64,000 nt of DNA from Coptis chinensis (taxonomy: Eukaryota > Streptophyta > Magnoliopsida > Ranunculales > Ranunculaceae): positions 8,642,501-8,706,500 of the forward strand of contig CM027377.1 of assembly GCA_015680905.1 (NCBI GenBank). The letters are read 5' to 3'. The notes under the pieces are model-generated. The model saw only the letters and a list, made by a program, of their open reading frames with translations. It made no database searches and was not told where the DNA came from. A program made the position numbers and the translations under genes. Within the stretch, counting starts at the first letter, position 1, and every line of letters starts with the position of its first letter. This document shows positions 58,984 through 64,000 of this stretch, in pieces.

Positions 58984-59480
58984 CACTATACCAAAACAGG
59001 TCATACCTAACGGTCAAAAACTGTTACTAAAAATATTTGTAACGACTTTTTTGCGTTACAGTTTTGGCATTTCTAATTCGTTATTAATATTTGTAACGGT
59101 TTAAAACCGTTACATAATTATTTATTGTAACGGTTTTTTCCGTAACTAAAAATATTTGCTAACGGTTTTCTTTGCTCAATTGTATCACTCTTCAGTAACG
59201 GTTTTATAAAGTTAGTAACGTTTTTTTGTGTTACTTTTTTCTAACATGAGTAACGGTTTTATAAAATTATTAATGGTTTTATAAAATTAGTAACGCTTTT
59301 TTGTGTTACTCTTTTCTAATATCAGTAACGGTTTTATAAAATTAGTAACGCTTTTTTGTGTTACTGATTTATAAAATTTGTAACGGTTAATTTTCTTTTG
59401 CTAACAGTTTTGTTGCTTCATAAGTGTTACTTATTGCAAAGCTTAGTTACGGTTTTCCACCGTTATAAAACTATTTCATA
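58984..59480 (+). repeat. Subterminal repeat array of CACTA C
   Basis: More than ten copies of GTAACGGTTTT or the inverse AAAACCGTTAC, many as GGTTTTATAAAATTAGTAACG, packed in about 450 bp next to the CACTA terminus. Confidence 0.85.
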
Positions 59481-60660
59481 TGTAAAAAAAATAATTTTCC
59501 CCAAAACCACCCTTTTTGGGAGACTACTGAACCTGCATAAAAATGCCCCCACTTATTGGGTATTCTACAATCGTCCATAACATAAACAAGAAATCTTACA
59601 AACACATCCAATCACATAATATTTTATTAAAATAACATCACCAAAACGTCTTTCATAAATAGGACTTACCAAGAATGAAATACACATTGTTTTCCAAATC
59701 AATGGGACTTGTCCTTAAACTCAAACTCTCACGTCATTTGTATAGAACTAGCACCTTCAGTAGTTGCAAACATCAGGGGATGACTTTGGGATGGTATCAT
59801 TAGAAAAGTCCCTTTCATCCTATACACCAATAGAAATAAATAAAAATGAGTCAGGTAGTAGAAAACAAATATGTATAGATATATACTTATATCCTATTCT
59901 TAAGTAGTAGCTCCTTATACTCAAACTACGAAATTTAGAAAAGAGAGTATGGCAATAGACTAGTAGCAATAGAAGCATAGTATAGACATGAAAGTTTATG
60001 TAACGCCTCAAAACCTTATAACCTTGTCAAACACTTTGACGAAAGACATAAAAATTTCGATAGAGTCTCCTCTGTATTTTCAACATTTCATATACATAAA
60101 TCCTATCATAACCTAAAAATCAAATAATATATTGATTCGTAGAACCAGCTACTCAAATATATATTGATTCGTAGAACCAGCTACTTAACCATCTCGACCA
60201 ATGCTAGTAAAGTCAAATAACTAATCCTCGAATCAAAAGGACGCTATAAATTATATACCAAAATTAAAATGAAAACAACATATACATCACTTCTACTTAT
60301 ATCAGTGTTATACACCTCTATTAGTTCCAACCATAGATACCACACTTCGAATATATATACACCATACCTTCACACTACTCACATGTAAGAACCCATCTTC
60401 CAAAACAAAACTCATGAATATTCCAACATTCGCATACAATTGTCACGTTTGAAACAAAAGAAAACCACATAAGGACCTTACCTTTCATTAACTGCTAGGT
60501 CTCCTGTTGTTGCTCTCTATCTACGTTCTAACACGGAACGCTAAAGCTAGTTCCTCACTTGGAGACATTTTAGTTCCTTATTCCCCTAACAAAATAACTA
60601 AAGTAACAAGTAACATATACGCAATTATACAAAATAGCGCTACATTTAACTTTACTTTTA
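59481..60660. other. No recognisable gene
   Basis: AT-rich interior of the CACTA C block. One short duplication, ATATTGATTCGTAGAACCAG, occurs at about 60130 and 60162. No coding sequence identified. Confidence 0.4.
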
Positions 60661-60661
60661 C

Positions 60662-61042
60662 CTTTAACCGAGTTAGTTTCACATATGATTTTTGTGCCTT
60701 AATAGAAACTGCAGGTGTTTTTCCTAAACGGGTATCCCATTTGGCAAATGTACCATCCACTGAACATGATGTAAAAACATCACCTTCGGTAGGGCTCCAC
60801 TGCATGAAAGAATTTAGACAACTTTTAAAATGGAATAGACTTCAAATTGAGGGCTTACTGCATTAAAACACCCACACAAAAAAACGAAAAAGTTTTGTTA
60901 ATCAAGTTAGAGTATACCTGGAGATCCTCTACACTCCCAACAAGCCCAACAAAAGGAGTAGATTCTACTTTCCATGTTCCACTAGACAGGCTCCCACAAA
61001 TGAATAACCTTCTTGCAATCCCCTTAAGACATGAAAAAATAA
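60662..61042 (-). pseudogene. GRWD1-like WD40 protein exon fragments
   Basis: Two minus-strand exons. The first (about 61042-60918) reads RLFICGSLSSGTWKVESTPF and VGSVEDLQ; the second (60799-60662) reads WSPTEGDVFTSCSVDGTFAK and WDTRLGKTPAVSIKA. GT-AG borders are present and DLQ joins WSPTE exactly as in glutamate-rich WD-repeat protein 1, a nuclear protein linked to ribosome biogenesis and histone binding. Only one to two WD repeats are present and the first exon has lost the LWEP motif. It is a carried fragment, not a gene. Confidence 0.8.
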
Positions 61043-63105
61043 GAAAGAAAATAGTAGCAATGTTAGTTTTGAGTAAATTGTTTTGCAGCACCATATTTCA
61101 AATACATCACCAAACAGAGATATATCACTTCAAATATACAACGAGCTAGTGTGTGATAATATGCCAGCTAGTGTATACTTGCTCAAAAAGGTACATTTAG
61201 GCTCTTTGCCATGGGTTTCAATTGTGCCACTCCCTATGATTAAATTACATAATTTCCACACTACAAATTAAAATTAAAAAGCAAATTAGAGTACTTGTTA
61301 TTAGTGCATAAATTTAAATAGATTTCATCAGAATGACATATGCTTGCTTAGCTTGTCTTGTAGAGAATGTCGTAGTGCACCTATCAAACACCACAAATAG
61401 TTGTGAGAAACACAAAGTTGGGCAAAGGAAGCATAATATCTAAATATGTGTCCCACCCCGTGTTTCCTTAAACAAGAACCAATGCACCCTAAATTACATC
61501 TTAATACCTTACTAAGTGATAACGTACCATGTGTAACAGAGCATGTTTTGAGAATACTTCCTTGCATGATGATAGGGGTTTAGTAGAACTCACAATTAAG
61601 CATGGTGCATACAAAAGAAAAGCAAGAAAATTATGAGTGTGCAGAGGCATGTAAAGAGACTTGGAAGTACCAAACATCATTTCATACCATGTAATAAAAT
61701 AACATGGAAAAAGAACCGAAGTACTAAACATTAATTATTCATAACAATTCTCCTAATGCTCCCTTACCAAGCTTCTCAAGAACCCCTTTGTCACTGATTT
61801 GTGCCTACCAATTCCAGCCCGGCATTCACCTTTCTCCTTCACTTCGGAAATTAGTGACAAATCACTTCAATTGATAATAGTACCAGATCAATAGCACACA
61901 CCTGTTTACACACCAACAGAGACACATGGCCGGAGTCATCAAGAACTAAAATTTGGGAATATTTACAAACCTGAATCAGTCGATTCTTGCCATCAAATTG
62001 TTATTCCATAAACTCCGCCTTTTTTTGGTTGTGGAATGACCCATCCACCTTCCAAGGAATGGGGATATCCCACTTGTACTCTCTTGAAAACAATAATGAA
62101 AACGAGCATAGATTCGTCAATATCATATGATAGTCTTTGTCTCTAGCAAATTGAATAAAATCGGGGACCCCCTACCTGTACACACTCCCAAGTCTGTGTC
62201 ATCCAATTTCCAAACCTTCATAAAAATACAGAGTCAAAAGCATTTCTAAAAAAGTGTAAGCTAGGCATCTTACCGGAATTCAGTTAGTATCCAATAAAGA
62301 GTTCGCGTGAAGGCAATCAAATATTTTCACCTACATATGTACATGGTCTTTACATCAAACAAATTAACTGTAAATATATAAGATTTCAGTTAAATCACTA
62401 CAGCTAACATGCATACACATCTAGTCTTCATTCCCGAAAGCTATTTTTTCTTACTCGCCACACCTACATGAGACTGGAACAAATACATGTATACCCGATA
62501 TGGTTGCACTGTGAGGATTGAGGTCAGACTAGCAGTGTAGCTTGAGTTGATTATCGGTACCAAAAAAATCCATATGAGAAGTACAAAGTGACCGAGGGTG
62601 GTCACTGTGCTCTGTCCTACATGTTAAACAAGCAATCCGATTTAATAAGATTGTAAAAGAACCACTTTCCATTCTCCTTGGTATACAAACCTGATAAGAT
62701 CTCTCCTATTACTTACTGTGCGAAAAGATTAAAGTGGAGAAGCTAAACCTGCAATAAGAGCACAAGACATCAGACAACATTATCTTTAAGTTTCGAAGAT
62801 CACGGTATGCAAGTCACACGTAATAAGGTGGAATATTAATTAGTGAGTAAATAAGAAGCAAATAACAGAGTTCACAATCTAGTTATGGTAAGACTTTTTC
62901 ATCTATTACAAAAATGAAGCACAAATATTAGGAAATCTAATTGTTATACAATTCGTAACACTTTGAAACTTTGACCAATTTTATTATTATAACTTAACTT
63001 TTACTGATAAAGAATAAAATAGCCCAACTCAAGAGAACTTGTAAACCAAGCTGGTATTATGAACTAGGTTAATATTAGCAGTTACGATTACAGTTTAAAA
63101 ATTCA
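61043..63105. other. No recognisable gene
   Basis: About 2 kb between the WD40 and receptor fragments. Some stretches look exon-like (for example minus strand near 62020-62100), but I could not match them to a protein family. Confidence 0.4.
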
Positions 63106-63380
63106 TTAGAAAATTATTACAAGTTGTTCTCTTGGAGGCCCCTTGAACTCACTATTTTGTCTACGTTCCAGGATCCACGCAACTGCTCCTACAAAAAGGA
63201 AAAATGCACCAGTGACGCACCACAACTGTGGTGTAAATGGCCGAAGAAAAGACCAGCTATCCGAATTCAACCTTTTAAACAGAACTACTACAAGAAGTCC
63301 ATAATCATTATAAGACTGAGTAAGTTCTGTTTGGATAAGAACTCGCCCAAACACACCAATGGTTTCGTAAGGGAGGTTAT
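63106..63380 (-). pseudogene. Glutamate receptor-like (GLR) exon fragment
   Basis: Minus-strand reading: LTQSYNDYGLLVVVLFKRLN, SDSWSFLRPFTPQLWCVTGA, FFLFVGAVAWILERRQNSEF and KGPPREQLVIIF. This is the end of the first ligand-binding lobe and membrane helix M1 of plant GLR cation channels. A stop follows where functional members enter the pore loop (WFSFSTLFF). A gypsy LTR abuts the upstream side at 63381. Only this fragment is present. Confidence 0.85.
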
Positions 63381-63900
63381 TGTAATGAATTGTTGAGACT
63401 GTACCTTCAATGGCTGCCTACGTATCCAAATCGTTCTCTGGAATCAAGTCTCTCAAATGAACGTAGTTCTTTGTTTGAAATGATTGTTGGGTATTTATAG
63501 GAATCTTATTGCTTAAAATACCCTTTCCTTATTTGATGAGATATTTCCCTCTTTGTATGAAATCTTTTCAAAAGCTTCATATGGAAAAAATCCCTTGACA
63601 TATCTTCAGACCTGCTATATATAACTTGGGTGTCATATTAGTGGGCAGTGTCATTGCTCCAATAGAGGGCATGCCCGAATGCCACACTAGTAGGCAAGCG
63701 GGACTGCCACAGTAGCGGGCAAGCAAGCCCGCCTCACTAGTAGGCAAGCGATGCCACGAAGGCGGGCAAAGCAAGTCCACTAGTAGGCAAGCGGGACTGC
63801 CATGGTAGTGAGCAAGCAAGCACGCCTCATTAGTGGGCGGCTCTTATAGTAGTACCCAATGATGATCGTTCGTAGGGGTACAAGTACACTGGTACATACA
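63381..63900 (-). repeat. 3' or solo LTR of a gypsy retrotransposon
   Basis: On the minus strand it starts TGTATGTACCAGTGTAC (63900), directly after the polypurine tract AAAGAGGGGGAGG (63912-63901), and ends CAATTCATTACA (63381). It contains TATA sequence CTATAAATACC (63500-63490) and GATACGTAGGCAGCC, common near the 3' end of plant gypsy LTRs. The presence of the polypurine tract means internal element sequence continues beyond the window. Confidence 0.75.
63640..63840 (-). repeat. Degenerate repeat array in the gypsy LTR
   Basis: Repeated units around ACTAGTAGGCAAGCGGGACT and GCGGGCAAGCAAGCCCGCCT, in at least four diverged copies, in what would be the U3 (promoter-proximal) part of the LTR. 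Confidence 0.8.
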
Positions 63901-64000
63901 CCTCCCCCTCTTTGCCGGATGGAATTCGTTCCTTGCGGCGAAGAATAGACATCATATTACTGCAAAAGAATGAAACAGTGTGATTGAAATTTCTGCGATG

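Larger units (their letters stand above)
58984..63380 (+). mobile_element. CACTA transposon C, left end with captured exons (right end not found)
   Basis: CACTATACCAAAACAGGTC at 58984 is a CACTA-type terminus (possible 3-bp target copy ATA), followed by a dense subterminal field of TAACGGTTTT motifs. Behind it are exons of a GRWD1-like WD40 protein and of a glutamate receptor-like protein, both on the minus strand. No transposase is seen and no matching right end (GTTTTGGTATAGTG), so the extent is an upper guess; the gypsy LTR at 63381 ends the block. Confidence 0.55.

Overview
This is plant nuclear DNA, probably from a dicot. The evidence is GT-AG introns, a plant NADPH oxidase (RBOH) gene, and transposons of plant-specific lineages: Ty1/copia Tork-like and Sirevirus-like, Ty3/gypsy Tekay-like and Athila-like, CACTA, MULE, hAT and Helitron. 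The DNA is AT-rich and intergenic in character. I support one largely complete host gene. Almost everything else is transposable elements, mostly broken and nested in each other, or pieces of host genes carried in or beside them. The species cannot be named from the sequence alone.

Layout. 0.6-2.2 kb: a truncated copia element on the minus strand. 2.5-6.26 kb: a second copia element on the plus strand, cut off inside reverse transcriptase by the terminus of a CACTA transposon (A, from 6265). 6.3-22.6 kb: CACTA A, whose transposase is split by a long-LTR gypsy derivative (9897 to about 15428) and by the 3' half of a second CACTA (B, to 19623); A resumes with DUF4216 and a TNPA-like gene. 22.6-26 kb: decayed exons of a plasma-membrane H+-ATPase and a NIPA Mg2+ transporter, the latter split by an 851-bp hAT-type element. 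27.2-30.8 kb: a MULE with 9-bp target duplications carrying a transposase fragment and three ABC1-kinase exons. 30.87-34.54 kb: a Helitron with a broken PIF1-like helicase, joined directly to the start of a second Helitron. 36.5-38.5 kb: the 3' end of a Sirevirus-like copia element with six polypurine tracts and a 774-bp LTR.

The host gene lies at 45742-39913 on the minus strand. It is an RBOH NADPH oxidase in 14 exons with well-formed splice sites and all expected catalytic motifs, but exon 5 has one base too many to stay in frame. Upstream of it (47.5-51.7 kb) are a MITE rich in GATATATCGG-type motifs, a MULE end containing a hAT element that itself contains a smaller hAT element, and a MuDR-type transposase fragment interrupted by an Athila-like gypsy element (51.7-58.2 kb). 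From 58984 a third CACTA terminus (C) begins; behind it lie GRWD1-like WD40 exons and a glutamate-receptor-like exon. A solo or 3' gypsy LTR at 63381-63900 begins an element that continues past the window.

The genes do not form a pathway. The main biological content is the RBOH gene (superoxide production at the plasma membrane) in a transposon-dense setting, and at least three places where host gene exons sit inside or beside DNA transposons. I found no convincing new biological system; the candidates for a second look are the RBOH frame break, the gene-capturing MULE and CACTA elements, and the tandem Helitrons.
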